A DNA stretch of 64,000 nucleotides from Aquabacterium sp. GTDB lineage: Bacteria; Pseudomonadota; Gammaproteobacteria; Burkholderiales; Burkholderiaceae_C. Each line of letters begins with the position of its first letter. Within the stretch, counting starts at the first letter, position 1. Both the position numbers and the translations under genes were made by a program. This document shows, in pieces, positions 8,225-21,358 of this stretch. The stretch spans positions 1 through 64,000 of the forward strand of contig NZ_JACRAH010000006.1 in the NCBI RefSeq assembly GCF_016234775.1, given 5' to 3'. The notes beneath the pieces were generated by a model. That model had not been told where the DNA came from, did not search any database, and was given only the letters and a program-made list of their open reading frames with translations.

Positions 8225-9484
8225 TCAGAATACAAAGCTGTAATTGAGAGACAGCACATTGATGCGCTGACGTCGGACCACGTCCTCACCAGCAGGTGAG
8301 TCCACGGTGGCGGATCGGTTGCCGATGCGGGTTCGCGCCCACTCTGCCTTGATCTTGCTTTGCGACGTCAGTGCGTAGGACGTACCCACCGCCACGGTGT
8401 CCTGGTCATAGACCATGATGGCGTCGGAGGCGGCGCGCTGAGACATGTTCACCACGTCCGGATAAAACGGGGACTGCGCCCCATTGAGCGCCTCGGCAAC
8501 ACGCACCGACACGCCCATCGACCGCAACTTCGCGTAGCTCACATAGGGTGTGAAGGCACCGACCTTGTGCAACACGGCTACGTAACCGCCCGCCGTGTTG
8601 GCGCCGTTCTCCGTGCGCTTCTGGATGTTGCGGGCAAACTCGCTGACGAGTCGCCAATCCGGCGCCAGCTCCATGTCGGCACCCAGGGTCACGACATCGT
8701 TGACGATGCTGCTTGTCTTGCTCGCCCCCAGGATGTTGTAGGCATAAAGACCACCACCCAGATCACCGTAGTTGTAGTGACTGGGGAAGTCCTGCCCATC
8801 CCGTCGCCGGGTCACCGTGTGATGCAAGCCCAGCCGCCAGGTGGAGGCGTCCTTCCTCAAGGTCAGCACACTGCCCGTGATCGTGGTGCTCACCGGCATG
8901 AAGACAGGACCCAGGTCACGGGTATGGGCGCGCGCAGAGATGTCGGCCTCCCCGTGGAACACATCCAGGGTGACATCACCCACATCAGGCAACCAGCTGC
9001 GTGAAACCGAGAGCCCCTTGAAGTCATTGGATGGCGACAGGCCGTACATCTCGAACGGCAGGCGCGCGAAGTCGTAGGTCTGGCCCACGTCCATGTTCTC
9101 GGAGTTGAGGTACATGGGCACGCGTTGCTTGCCCATTCGCACGAGCCAGTCGTTGTCGGGCCGCCAGGACACGAAGGCCCAGGACGCCGTCAAGGACCAG
9201 TCTTCGTCGTTGTGCAAAGAGGGTGCCACCTTGGCCTGCACAGTGGCTGACCACTCCGAACTGAGCTTGGCATCCACCTGCGCACCCAGCACGGTGTCGC
9301 GTTTGAACGTGCCCTTGTCGTCGATGAAACGCTGATAGTGGTAGGGCTGATCGGAGACGGCATAACCCACGGTGCCGAAGCCCGAGGTGCTGAATTCCAC
9401 CCCATGCGCTGCCGTCTGCAAGGCCGCAAGGCTCAGGCCACATGACAACCAGGCAAGGGTACGAACGGAGGGAGCAGGCTTCAT
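8225..9484 (-). CDS. Outer-membrane porin-like protein
   Basis: The 419-aa protein has a signal peptide (cleavage near AAHGVEF). Alternating aromatic strands run to the end, and the last residue is Phe (LNYSFVF), the standard signal for the BAM outer-membrane machine. An early segment (FSTSGFGTVGYAVSD) and WLVRMGKQRVPMYL resemble specific beta-barrels of the OprP/porin-4 class. It lies between the HD-GYP regulator (12-base gap) and the PBP-like gene (10-base gap), so it is probably co-expressed with the sensory kinase. It might admit the ligand that the PBP-like protein binds. The substrate is unknown. Confidence 0.75.
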   Translation of the reverse strand: MKPAPSVRTLAWLSCGLSLAALQTAAHGVEFSTSGFGTVGYAVSDQPYHYQRFIDDKGTFKRDTVLGAQVDAKLSSEWSATVQAKVAPSLHNDEDWSLTASWAFVSWRPDNDWLVRMGKQRVPMYLNSENMDVGQTYDFARLPFEMYGLSPSNDFKGLSVSRSWLPDVGDVTLDVFHGEADISARAHTRDLGPVFMPVSTTITGSVLTLRKDASTWRLGLHHTVTRRRDGQDFPSHYNYGDLGGGLYAYNILGASKTSSIVNDVVTLGADMELAPDWRLVSEFARNIQKRTENGANTAGGYVAVLHKVGAFTPYVSYAKLRSMGVSVRVAEALNGAQSPFYPDVVNMSQRAASDAIMVYDQDTVAVGTSYALTSQSKIKAEWARTRIGNRSATVDSPAGEDVVRRQRINVLSLNYSFVF

Positions 9485-9496
9485 CGCGGGGTCTTC

Positions 9497-10587
9497 CTAT
9501 TCGTCTGACCAAGTGGCGGCAATGCGCACGAACTGGTCCAGCGTGTCATCAAAGGCTTGCACGATCTCGGGATCAAAATGCGTGCCGCAACCTTCATGGA
9601 TGAAGGCGACCGCACGCTCATGGCTCATGGGCTCCTTGTAAGGGCGCCGGCTGATCAGGGCGTCATACACGTCGGCCACAGCCATCAGACGCGCCGACAG
9701 GGGGATCTGATCGCCTGCCAGCTTGTCGGGGTAGCCGCTGCCGTTCCACTTCTCATGGTGATAGCGGGAAATGTCCATGGCATGGTGCAGGAAGCCGTCG
9801 TCATCCCCCATGCGACCGGCCGCACGTTTGAGCATTTCCCATCCGTGCATGGCATGTTCTCGCATGATCACCAACTCTTCGTCATTCAAGCGCCCGGGCT
9901 TGAGGAGAATGTGATCAGGAATCGCCACTTTGCCGATATCGTGCAGCGGTGCGGACTTGGCGATGTGGTCGATGCTCTCAGGGTTGAGCACATCGAGATG
10001 CGCGCCCTGCTCGTGCAAATGCGTGGCCAGCGTGCGGACATATTCCTGCGTGCGCTTGACGTGGTTGCCCGTTTCCTCATCGCGAAATTCGGCAAACGAC
10101 ACCATCACGTGCAAGGTGGCCTCGCGCAGCTGGTCAACCTGGGCCAGGCGTTTTTCCAGTTCGGATTGCAGCCACACGTTCTGGCGCGCCAGTTGATCCT
10201 GGTAAGCCTTGATCTGCAAGTGGGTGCGCACGCGAGCCTGCACGATGGCCGGGCTGATGGGCTTTTGGATGAAGTCGGCGGCGCCCACCTCGAAACCACG
10301 GGCCTCGTCTTCAGGCTGGCTCATCGCCGTGAGAAACAGCACCGGGATGCGGTGCGTGACCGGGTCGGCCTTGAGCCGACGGCACACTTCGTAGCCATCC
10401 ATCTCCGGCATCATCACGTCCAGCAGGATCAGATCCGGCAGTCAACGACGGGCCAGCTCCAGCGCCTTGGCACCCGAAGGCGCCAGCTTGACGCGGTACG
10501 ACTTGTTGAGCAACCCGGCCAGCAGGCTCAGGTTCGCGGGCGCGTCGTCCACCACCAGCACGGTAGGCAACGGCTCCTTGTCAGCGC

Positions 10588-10591
<4 letters not shown>
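9497..10591 (-). pseudogene. REC-HD-GYP response regulator interrupted by in-frame TGA at codon 50
   Basis: Read from the ATG at 10591, the frame gives a receiver start (TVLVVDDAPANLSLL) with acidic pair D15-D16. It then hits TGA at 10442-10444 (codon 50), and continues in the same frame as LPDLILLDVMMPEMDGYEV with the phospho-acceptor D58. The HD-GYP domain is otherwise complete, with HDIGK (HD at 217-218) and WNGSGYP (GYP at 286-288). HD-GYP domains hydrolyse c-di-GMP. The start overlaps the kinase stop as ATGA, so it was translated with its partner kinase. Re-initiation at GTG/ATG near 10417 would give a 306-aa protein with HD-GYP but without the phosphorylation site. The stop could also be an assembly error. 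Confidence 0.8.
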
Positions 10592-13785
<3,194 letters not shown>

Positions 13786-13815
13786 GCCGGGGTTCCACCC
13801 TGATGACGATGCACA

Positions 13816-14991
13816 TCAGGCATGCGCGAACCCTTCGGCAAAAGCAACCGACGCCACAATGCGATCGCGGCCCTCTCGCTTGGCCTGATAAAGATTGCGA
13901 TCCGCGACCTTGAGCGCCCACCCCGTGTCACCCTCGACAACCTGGGCGATACCGACGCTCTGCGTGACCGTGAAGGTCTGACCGTTGACAACAAACGCAT
14001 GCTCGCGCAAACGGGCCGAAATTTTCTCCGCCACGTGCTGGGCCCCCGATAAATCTGTTTCTGGCAACAGCAGGACGAATTCTTCCCCGCCATAACGTGC
14101 AGCAGTATCCACCTGCTCACGGGTGTGGGAGAGCAGTATCTCCCCCACCTTGGTGAGAACTTCGTCGCCCACGGGGTGCCCCCAGGTGTCGTTGACGCGC
14201 TTGAAGTGGTCCACATCGAACAGCACGACCGACAAGGGACGGCTGCTGCGCGCTTGCCGATGAGACTCGCGCTCCAGCCGGGTCATGAATTCACGACGGT
14301 TGGCCAGGCCGGTGAGCATATCGGTGCGCACCAGTGTTTCGAGTGCGTGACGATGCCGGACCAACGTAGCGGCCAGAAAGAACAGGATGCCCGACAGCGG
14401 CAAGGTAGCGGCCGAGAACACCACCCGCACCCACAAGGCCCACCAGGGATGCAGATCACCGCCCATGTAAACAGGGGTCGACAGCAGAGGAGCGTAAGGC
14501 AGCCCCCCCTGTGCCATGCACACCTCGACGATCAGCACTGCCAGCAGACTCAAGGAAAAGGCCCACCGCAACTGGTACAAGGAAAACAAGGCCCGCGCAA
14601 ACACGAACTGGGCCAGCAAGACCATGGACATGGGGGTGTCCTTGAGCCCATAGGCCAGCGACAGCAGCACCACGCCCAGCATGGCCGGCACGGCGGTCAG
14701 TTGCACGAGCAGGGGCATGGCCTCGTCCTCTCGCCGGTGGCGCCAGGCCAGCACGCCCATGCCCATCAACCAGACGATGAACGCACCCTGCGCCCACAGC
14801 GACAGGTTCAACAAGGAGGGGCGATACAAGGCACGCACGCTGTCATCGCGTATCCCCACCAACTGCAGCGCGAACATCAGCAGCAAGATGGGCAAGGTGG
14901 CCTCAACAAGCACCAAAGCACTGGTGCTGTCCTGCCGGTCCACGATGCGGCTCTCCAGTTGACGCAACCAGCGATCCAGGGACTGCTTCAT
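13816..14991 (-). CDS. Membrane diguanylate cyclase (GGDEF)
   Basis: The 391-aa protein has five to six membrane helices (about 28-210) in a MASE-like sensor, followed by a GGDEF domain. The active-site loop is GGEEF (301-305), and substrate residues FDVDHFKRVND are present, so it should be catalytic. The residue three before the conserved Asp of the inhibitory site is Glu (292), not Arg, so the RxxD product-inhibition site looks absent. Its start overlaps the stop of the upstream cyclase gene as ATGA, and the kinase gene follows after 30 bases, which places it in the same operon. Confidence 0.92.
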   Translation of the reverse strand: MKQSLDRWLRQLESRIVDRQDSTSALVLVEATLPILLLMFALQLVGIRDDSVRALYRPSLLNLSLWAQGAFIVWLMGMGVLAWRHRREDEAMPLLVQLTAVPAMLGVVLLSLAYGLKDTPMSMVLLAQFVFARALFSLYQLRWAFSLSLLAVLIVEVCMAQGGLPYAPLLSTPVYMGGDLHPWWALWVRVVFSAATLPLSGILFFLAATLVRHRHALETLVRTDMLTGLANRREFMTRLERESHRQARSSRPLSVVLFDVDHFKRVNDTWGHPVGDEVLTKVGEILLSHTREQVDTAARYGGEEFVLLLPETDLSGAQHVAEKISARLREHAFVVNGQTFTVTQSVGIAQVVEGDTGWALKVADRNLYQAKREGRDRIVASVAFAEGFAHA

Positions 14992-16133
14992 GCCACCCCC
15001 ATCGCCGAATCGGCCATGCAGACGCGGTCTCGTCCGGTCGACTTGGCTCGGTACAGGGCATGGTCAGCCAACTGCAGCAACTGCTCGGCTCCCTGCCTTG
15101 AGCCTTCCACCACGCCCATGCTGAGCGTGACCTTGAATGTCGCGTCGCCTTCACCGAAGGTCTGCAAGGCGAGTTGTTGCCGCAATCTGGCGCACACGGC
15201 CTCGACCTGCTCATGGCGTGTATCGGGCAAGATGAGCGCGAACTCCTCCCCGCCAAGGCGGCAGGCGACATCGGTCGGGCTGCGCACGCAGGCCATCAGC
15301 AATTTGCCCAAGGCACGCAACACCTTGTCGCCCATGTCATGGCCGTACTGGTCATTGACTTGCTTGAAGTGGTCGGCATCAATGAGCACCAGGGCCAGCG
15401 TCTGGCCCGTGCGCGCCTGCCGCGCGACTTCGTTGTTCAGCACTTCCATGGCACGACGCCGGTTGGCCAGCCCGGTCAATCCGTCCGTATAGGACAGTCG
15501 GCGCAACTTGGCGTGCAACAGATCCAGGCGATCGAACAACAACAACAGCAGGCTCAAAAGCACGGCATAGCCCAATACAAACACGAGCTGTCGCCAGAAG
15601 GCAAACCACCAGACGGGCTCACGCCCTTGCATGACCTGAGGCGTGAGCGCCGGCGCATAAGGCCACCACTGCGCCACAGAACCCGCGTCGTAGATCGCCA
15701 TCATGCTCACGCACACCACATAGGAGATCAACATCGGCCGCCGCTCAAACAGCAGCAGGCCGATAGCGAGCACCCCCAGCAAGATCAGATTGGGCGCTGC
15801 GGTGAACATGCCCGCCAAGATGGTGACCGTGGTGTAACCCAGACCGATGGACAAACACACCAGCAAGGTGGCCCGAGGAACCGCATCATGTTGATGCCGC
15901 CGCGGCCACAGCCAGAGCGCCACACTCACCTCGATGACCGTGGCCAGCACAAACACGCCTTGCAGGAACCACATCACACCCGGGTTGAGCCCAGCCCGGA
16001 TCTCCGGCATGGCAAGCCCCCATCCATGCACCATGAACTCAATCATGAAAAACGGTACCGACGCGAACACCGCCAGCAACACCCGCCATGCGGGGGTGGA
16101 ACTGATGATGAAACGCTCGATCAACACGCGCAT
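14988..16133 (-). CDS. Membrane diguanylate cyclase (GGDEF), first gene of the sensory operon
   Basis: The 381-aa form starts at ATG 16133, directly before the hydrophobic domain (MRVLIERFIISS). In-frame codons continue to 16328, but no clear ribosome site marks a longer start, so the N-terminus is uncertain. Six or so membrane helices precede the GGDEF domain. GGEEF is at 294-298 and IDADHFKQVND at about 252, so it is predicted active. The RxxD inhibitory site is not seen (SPTD). It is a paralogue in architecture of the next gene, but the membrane parts differ, suggesting two different inputs. Confidence 0.9.
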   Translation of the reverse strand: MRVLIERFIISSTPAWRVLLAVFASVPFFMIEFMVHGWGLAMPEIRAGLNPGVMWFLQGVFVLATVIEVSVALWLWPRRHQHDAVPRATLLVCLSIGLGYTTVTILAGMFTAAPNLILLGVLAIGLLLFERRPMLISYVVCVSMMAIYDAGSVAQWWPYAPALTPQVMQGREPVWWFAFWRQLVFVLGYAVLLSLLLLLFDRLDLLHAKLRRLSYTDGLTGLANRRRAMEVLNNEVARQARTGQTLALVLIDADHFKQVNDQYGHDMGDKVLRALGKLLMACVRSPTDVACRLGGEEFALILPDTRHEQVEAVCARLRQQLALQTFGEGDATFKVTLSMGVVEGSRQGAEQLLQLADHALYRAKSTGRDRVCMADSAMGVA

Positions 16134-16382
16134 GGGCAGTACAACTTTCGGGCCAGGACCATGAATTCCGTCACGACACACGACAGACCAGGTCATGAAA
16201 CCCATCTGGTGCCGGTGTTCAGCATCTCCATATCGGTGTAACCCTAGCTCGATCAGCCATGACAGCCTCGCTTGACCAGGGGCAACGTCCCGGGAATATC
16301 GTCCATATCCGCGCGCATCTGAAGGCAAAATGCCCGAGATTCCACACTGTATTCATCATGCAACGGCGGTAAGCTGGACCCC

Positions 16383-16754
16383 ATGAAACTGATCATCCGC
16401 TGGCTCTTGCTGGCCTGTGCACTGGTGCTGCTCACGCAGCTGGATCCCGGCATCCAGATCCGCAGCTTTGGCTCAGCCATGTGGGCGGCCTTCGTCATCG
16501 GCCTGCTCAACGCCTTCGTGCGCCCCCTGCTCATCTTGTTCACCCTGCCGGTCACGGTGCTGACCATGGGGCTGTTTTTGTTCGTCATCAACGCCCTCAC
16601 CTTCCAGATGGCCTCGCACATGCTGGACGGGTTTCAGGTTCAGGGCTTCTGGCATGCCCTGCTGGGCTCGGTGCTCTACAGCGTGTGCAGCCTGGTGATC
16701 GATGTGGCGCTGGAGCGGCTGATGGGGCCGCGCTTCATGCCGCCGCCGCAGTGA
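16383..16754 (+). CDS. Phage-holin-4_2/YvlD-family membrane protein
   Basis: The 123-aa protein has four hydrophobic helices with the family pattern: a short first helix, then VIGLLNAFVRPLLILFTLPVTVLTMGLFLFVINAL, and a last helix with a VALERL end. Despite the family name these are usually chromosomal inner-membrane proteins of unknown role, not phage lysis proteins. In many Burkholderiales a member of this family sits near ahcY and metF; here it lies apart, beside pncC. Its last 20 bases overlap the convergent pncC stop. Confidence 0.8.
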   Translation: MKLIIRWLLLACALVLLTQLDPGIQIRSFGSAMWAAFVIGLLNAFVRPLLILFTLPVTVLTMGLFLFVINALTFQMASHMLDGFQVQGFWHALLGSVLYSVCSLVIDVALERLMGPRFMPPPQ

Positions 16755-17235
16755 CGAATTGCACAAGTTCCGCCAGGGCGACCTCACATGTCTGTTGACG
16801 GATCTGGGCGCGATCGCCTTCAAACAAACAACATTGCGAGCGCGTGGGCTGATCCTTGCATGCCCAAGCCAGCCACACCGTGCCCACCGGCTTGTCGGGT
16901 GAACCACCTGTGGGCCCGGCAATACCCGTCACGGCCACGGCCACCTGCACGCCGGCGCGCTGCACAGCGCCTTCGGCCATGGCCTTGGCAACGGCTTCGC
17001 TGACCGCACCATGCGTCGCGATCAAGGCCGCGTCCACGCCCAGCAGTTCGGTTTTCGCCTGGTTGCTGTAGGTCACGAAGCCCCGATCGAACCATGCGCT
17101 GGAGCCCGCTAGTTCCGTGCAGGCTGCGGCGATCAAGCCACCGGTGCAGGATTCGGCCGCGGCCATCAGCCAGCCTCTGGCCAGCAGGCGCTCGGCCAAG
17201 GTCTGCACCAGGTTCAGGGTTTGCTGCGTGTCCAT
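16735..17235 (-). CDS. pncC: Nicotinamide-nucleotide amidohydrolase (CinA C-terminal family)
   Basis: The 166-aa single-domain CinA-C protein has AESCTGG (catalytic Ser near residue 29), FVTYSNQAK.ELLGV and VAVTGIAGPTGGSPDKPVGTVW. PncC converts NMN to nicotinate mononucleotide plus ammonia in the pyridine nucleotide salvage cycle. The N-terminal MoCF-like domain of long CinA proteins is absent, as in E. coli YgaD. It starts 7 bases after the pgpA stop and is the last gene of a thiL-pgpA-pncC operon. Confidence 0.92.
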   Translation of the reverse strand: MDTQQTLNLVQTLAERLLARGWLMAAAESCTGGLIAAACTELAGSSAWFDRGFVTYSNQAKTELLGVDAALIATHGAVSEAVAKAMAEGAVQRAGVQVAVAVTGIAGPTGGSPDKPVGTVWLAWACKDQPTRSQCCLFEGDRAQIRQQTCEVALAELVQFVTAAAA

Positions 17236-17242
17236 GTGCCGC

Positions 17243-17815
17243 TCACCCCATCAAGGCCGCGCTGACGCCACCTTGTCGCACGGCCACGGCGATCGCCAGG
17301 ACCACCATCGAGCACAGCGCCGCGATCAGGTCATCGAACATGATGCCCAGGCCCTGCGCCCACCCGATGGATTGACCTGGCTTGAGCTTGAACAACTGAT
17401 CGGCCCATCCCACCGGGCCCGGTTTGGCCGCATCAAAAAAGCGGAACACGGCAAAGGCCACGAGTTGCCCGCGCCAGTCCACCGGATCGATGATCCACAG
17501 CATCAACCAGAAGGCCCAGATCTCATCCCACACGACCGAGCCGGGGTCGGCCACACGCAGGCTGCGCGCGGTGTGCGTACAGGCCCAACAGCCCACAAAC
17601 CAGCCGATGACCAGGATGCCCGCCCAGATCAGATCGGCGTGCGCACCCGTTCCCAAAGCGGCCTGGATGGCCACAAAGCTCAGCCAGCCCCACAGCGTGC
17701 CCACGGTGCCCGGCGCCTTGGGGCTGAGCCCGCTGCCCGCACCAAAGGCGATGAAGTGCGCCGGGTGGCTCAAGAGCAAGCCCACCGTGGCACGACGCGG
17801 CGCTTCGTCGCTCAT
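17243..17815 (-). CDS. pgpA: Phosphatidylglycerophosphatase A
   Basis: The 190-aa membrane protein carries the PgpA signature FGSGLSPKAPGTVGTLWG, then D and E residues in DPGSVVWDEIWAFW, VDWRGQLVAFAVFRFFDAAKPGP, and a last segment GIMFDDLIAA. It dephosphorylates phosphatidylglycerophosphate to phosphatidylglycerol at the inner membrane. Its ATG overlaps the thiL stop as ATGA, as is common in proteobacteria. Confidence 0.95.
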   Translation of the reverse strand: MSDEAPRRATVGLLLSHPAHFIAFGAGSGLSPKAPGTVGTLWGWLSFVAIQAALGTGAHADLIWAGILVIGWFVGCWACTHTARSLRVADPGSVVWDEIWAFWLMLWIIDPVDWRGQLVAFAVFRFFDAAKPGPVGWADQLFKLKPGQSIGWAQGLGIMFDDLIAALCSMVVLAIAVAVRQGGVSAALMG

Positions 17816-18816
17816 GCGGCCCCCTTGAAGTGATCGAACGAGGTCCAGCGATTGGGCACAGCACTTCGTTCAGGGTCATCAGGCCAGACGTCCAGCTCAC
17901 CACGCCACAGGCGCAAGCCCGGCTCCGCCTCGATGTGGCCGATGCGGCTGAGCACCAGGCCCAGGCTGGCGCTCAGTTCGATGATGCGGGCGCGCTGCTC
18001 GGGCCGGGCGGTGAACACCAGTTCGTAATCATCGCCACCGGCCAGGATGCAATCGAGTTGCTCGTCGGCCGAGCGCTCGGCCAGCCAACTACCAACCGGC
18101 AAAGCATCCAGACAAAGGGATGCACCCACCTGGCTGCGTTTGAGGATGTGCGCCAGATCGCCCAACAGGCCATCAGAGACATCGATGGCCGCGCTGGCCA
18201 GCCCACGCAAGCCCACGCCCAGCGCCACGCGTGGATCGGGCCGCTCCATGGCCAGGCGCGTAGCCTCGAAAGCCTCACCACTCAAGGCCGGATGCAGGCT
18301 GCCGCGAAACGCCTCCAGCGCCAGACGCGCCAGGCCCGGGAAGCCGCTCACCCAGATGTCGTCGCCAGGCCTGGCACCACTGCGCAACAAGGCCTGCCTG
18401 GCCGGCACCTCGCCCATCACCGTGATGCCGATGCTCAAGGGGCCGGCGGTGGTGTCCCCACCGATCAGCTCGCAGTTGTGTTCGTCGGCCAGATCCAGCA
18501 AGCCCTTGGCAAAGCCGCACAACCAGGCCTCGTCCACACGGGGCAGCGTCAGCGCCAGCGTGAACGCCATGGGTGATGCGCCGCACGCGGCCAGATCCGA
18601 CAGGTTCACGGCCAAGGCCTTGTGCCCCAGCCTCGCCGGGCTTACCGTGGACAGGAAATGCCGCCCCTCCACCATGGTGTCGGTGGACACCGCCAGTTGC
18701 ATGCCCGGCGCAGGCGCAATCAACGCGCAATCATCGCCATTGCCCACCACGGCACGACGCGGCCCCTGCCCGGCCTGGCGCCAGAAGAAGTGTTCGATCA
18801 GATCAAATTCACCCAT
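17812..18816 (-). CDS. thiL: Thiamine-monophosphate kinase
   Basis: The product has ThiL landmarks: MGEFDLIEHFF at the N-terminus, VGNGDDCALIAP, VSTDTMVEGRHF, GHKALAVNLSDLAACGA, IGGDTTAGPLSIGITVMG and a final AGGDDYELVFT. It phosphorylates thiamine monophosphate to the diphosphate cofactor. Three in-frame ATGs (18840, 18822, 18816) are possible. I chose the one giving the conserved MGEFDLI start, since no ribosome site decides between them. It heads the operon with pgpA and pncC. Confidence 0.93.
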   Translation of the reverse strand: MGEFDLIEHFFWRQAGQGPRRAVVGNGDDCALIAPAPGMQLAVSTDTMVEGRHFLSTVSPARLGHKALAVNLSDLAACGASPMAFTLALTLPRVDEAWLCGFAKGLLDLADEHNCELIGGDTTAGPLSIGITVMGEVPARQALLRSGARPGDDIWVSGFPGLARLALEAFRGSLHPALSGEAFEATRLAMERPDPRVALGVGLRGLASAAIDVSDGLLGDLAHILKRSQVGASLCLDALPVGSWLAERSADEQLDCILAGGDDYELVFTARPEQRARIIELSASLGLVLSRIGHIEAEPGLRLWRGELDVWPDDPERSAVPNRWTSFDHFKGAA

Positions 18817-19034
18817 GCTCATGCGGTGATTGTCGACCATGTTTGGCGCGAACCTGGGCCAGCTGACACCGGCCAGAAACGGCGTGCGATGCAGGCACTT
18901 CTACCTCTTGACCAGCGCTTGCATGTGGATGACCGCACACACCCCTCATGCGAAGTCCGTAAAATCCCTGGACGGGAGCCGATTGTCCGGCCCCTGCTCC
19001 TCGGCTGAATACAGCCAACAAAGGGCCACATCGC

Positions 19035-21329
19035 ATGACCACCCCAGAAGAAAAACGCGCCGAGCTGAAAAAAGCCGCGCTTGAGTACCACGAGCACCCG
19101 ACCCCCGGCAAAGTGGCCATCTCGGCCACCAAACAGCTCACCAACCAGCGCGACCTGGCCCTGGCCTACTCCCCCGGCGTCGCCGCCCCTTGCGAAGAGA
19201 TCGTCGAGAACCCCGCTGCGGCCTTCAAGTACACCAGCCGAGGCAACCTGGTGGCCGTGATCACCAACGGCACCGCCGTGCTGGGCCTGGGCGACATCGG
19301 CCCGCTGGCCGCCAAGCCGGTGATGGAGGGCAAGGCCGTTTTGTTCAAGAAGTTCTCCGACATCGATGTGTTCGACATCGAAATCAACGAGAAGGACCCC
19401 GAAAAGCTGGTCGAGATCATCGCCTCGCTGGAACCCACCTTCGGCGGCATCAACCTCGAAGACATCAAGGCCCCCGACTGCTTCTACGTCGAGCGCAAGC
19501 TGCGCGAGCGCATGAAGATCCCCGTCTTCCACGATGACCAGCACGGCACCGCCATCGTGGTGGGCGCCGCTCTCATGAACGCGCTCAAGGTGGTCGGCAA
19601 GGACATCAAGACCGCCAAGCTGGTGACATCCGGCGCCGGCGCGGCCGCCCTGGCCTGCCTGGGCCTGCTGGTCAAGTTGGGCGTGCCCCGCGAAAACATC
19701 TGGGTGACCGACCTGGCCGGCGTGGTCTACGAAGGCCGCGTCGAACTGATGGACCCCGACAAGGCCTTTTTCGCGCAAAAGACCGATCAGCGCAAACTCA
19801 GCGAGGTCATCGAAGGCGCCGACATCTTCCTGGGCCTGAGCGCCGGTGGCGTGCTGAAAGCCGACATGGTCGCCAAGATGGCGGCCAAGCCCATCATCTT
19901 TGCCCTGGCCAACCCCACGCCCGAGATCCTGCCCGACGAGGTCAAGGCCGTGCGCGACGACGCCATCATGGCCACCGGCCGCTCGGACTTCCCCAACCAG
20001 GTCAACAACGTCCTGTGCTTCCCCTACATCTTCCGGGGCGCCCTGGATTCCGGCGCGACCACCATCACCGATGAGATGGAAATCGCGGCGGTGCACGCCA
20101 TTGCCGAGCTGGCCCAGGCCGAGCAGAACGAAGTGGTGGCAGCCGCCTACTCCGGCGAATCACTGAGCTTCGGCCCCGAATACCTGATCCCCAAGCCTTT
20201 CGACCCGCGCCTGATGATCAAGATCGCGCCGGCCGTGGCCAAGGCAGCGGCGGACTCCGGCGTGGCCTCCCGGCCCGTGAAGGACTTCGTTGCGTATGGC
20301 GAAAAGCTGCAAAGCTTTGTTTACGCCTCCGGTCACACCATGAAGCCAATCTTCAGTGTGGCCAAGCGCGCCAAGAACAAGCGCATTGCCTACGCCGAAG
20401 GTGAAAACGAAGGCGTGCTGCGTGCCGCCCAGATCGTGGTGGACGAAGGCATCGCCCGCCCGATCCTGATCGGCCGCCCGGAAGTGATCGCCCAGCGCAT
20501 CGAGCGCTTCGGTCTGCGCATCCTGCCGGGCCGCGACGTCGAGGTCGTCAGCGTCGAGAGCGACCCGCGCTACCGCGATTACTGGCAGACCTACCACCGC
20601 CTGGGCGAGCGCAAGGGCGTCACCGAGCAGATGGCCAAGATCGAAATGCGCCGCCGCCTGACCCTGATCGGGGCCATGCTGCTGCACAAGGGCGAGGTGG
20701 ACGGCCTGATCTGCGGCACCTGGGGCTCGACGGCCCTGCACCTGCACTACATCGACCAGGTGATCGGCAAGCGCGCCGGCGTCAAGACCTATGCGGCCAT
20801 GACCGGCCTGATCCTGCCGGGCCGCACGGTCAACCTGCTCGACACGCACATCAACTACGACCCGACGGCCGAACAGCTCGCCGAGATCACCATCATGGCC
20901 GCCGAGGAAATGATGCGATTCGGCCAGCGCCCCAAGGCCGCGCTGCTGTCGCACTCGAATTTCGGATCGAGCAATCAGCCTTCGGCCGTGAAGATGCGCG
21001 AAGCCCTGGCCCTGATCCAGGAACGTGCCCCATGGCTGGAAATCGACGGCGAAATGCACGGCGACACGGCGCTCGACGAGCCCTATCGCCAGCAACTGAT
21101 GCCGCGCAGCACCCTCACCGGCGAAGCCAATCTGCTGGTCTGCCCGAACATCGACGCGGCCAACATCGCCTACAACCTGCTCAAGGTTGCGGCAGGCAAC
21201 AACATCGCACTGGGCCCCGTGCTGCTGGGCGCCGCCAAGCCGGTGACGATCTTGACGCCTTCCGCCACGGTTCGCCGCATTGTGAACATGACGGCCATGA
21301 CCGTGGCCGACGCCAACGCGGTTCGCTGA
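19035..21329 (+). CDS. maeB: NADP-dependent malic enzyme with C-terminal PTA domain
   Basis: The 764-aa MaeB-type enzyme has a malic-enzyme part (about 1-430) with [13 protein letters not shown] and the metal/active-site region [11 protein letters not shown], plus a Rossmann segment [17 protein letters not shown]. The phosphotransacetylase-like part (about 440-764) includes [26 protein letters not shown]. It decarboxylates malate to pyruvate with NADP; the PTA part is normally regulatory, sensing acetyl-CoA. The 195 bases before it hold no gene, only the shared upstream region with thiL. It is convergent with the zinc-ribbon/glutaredoxin gene, 29 bases apart. Confidence 0.95.
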   Translation: MTTPEEKRAELKKAALEYHEHPTPGKVAISATKQLTNQRDLALAYSPGVAAPCEEIVENPAAAFKYTSRGNLVAVITNGTAVLGLGDIGPLAAKPVMEGKAVLFKKFSDIDVFDIEINEKDPEKLVEIIASLEPTFGGINLEDIKAPDCFYVERKLRERMKIPVFHDDQHGTAIVVGAALMNALKVVGKDIKTAKLVTSGAGAAALACLGLLVKLGVPRENIWVTDLAGVVYEGRVELMDPDKAFFAQKTDQRKLSEVIEGADIFLGLSAGGVLKADMVAKMAAKPIIFALANPTPEILPDEVKAVRDDAIMATGRSDFPNQVNNVLCFPYIFRGALDSGATTITDEMEIAAVHAIAELAQAEQNEVVAAAYSGESLSFGPEYLIPKPFDPRLMIKIAPAVAKAAADSGVASRPVKDFVAYGEKLQSFVYASGHTMKPIFSVAKRAKNKRIAYAEGENEGVLRAAQIVVDEGIARPILIGRPEVIAQRIERFGLRILPGRDVEVVSVESDPRYRDYWQTYHRLGERKGVTEQMAKIEMRRRLTLIGAMLLHKGEVDGLICGTWGSTALHLHYIDQVIGKRAGVKTYAAMTGLILPGRTVNLLDTHINYDPTAEQLAEITIMAAEEMMRFGQRPKAALLSHSNFGSSNQPSAVKMREALALIQERAPWLEIDGEMHGDTALDEPYRQQLMPRSTLTGEANLLVCPNIDAANIAYNLLKVAAGNNIALGPVLLGAAKPVTILTPSATVRRIVNMTAMTVADANAVR

Positions 21330-21358
21330 TTGCCAGCACCCTTGCCGCCGCTGCGTGC

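Noticed and set aside
10442-10444. TGA as a selenocysteine codon
   Set aside because: Receiver domains have no Sec position there, no obvious SECIS hairpin follows, and it would not explain the TAG in the EAL gene.
16383-16754. Phage holin as evidence of a prophage
   Set aside because: No other phage genes are near; this family is usually a chromosomal membrane protein.
18819-20096. 425-aa minus-strand open frame over maeB
   Set aside because: It is the shadow of the maeB malic-enzyme domain and has no family features.
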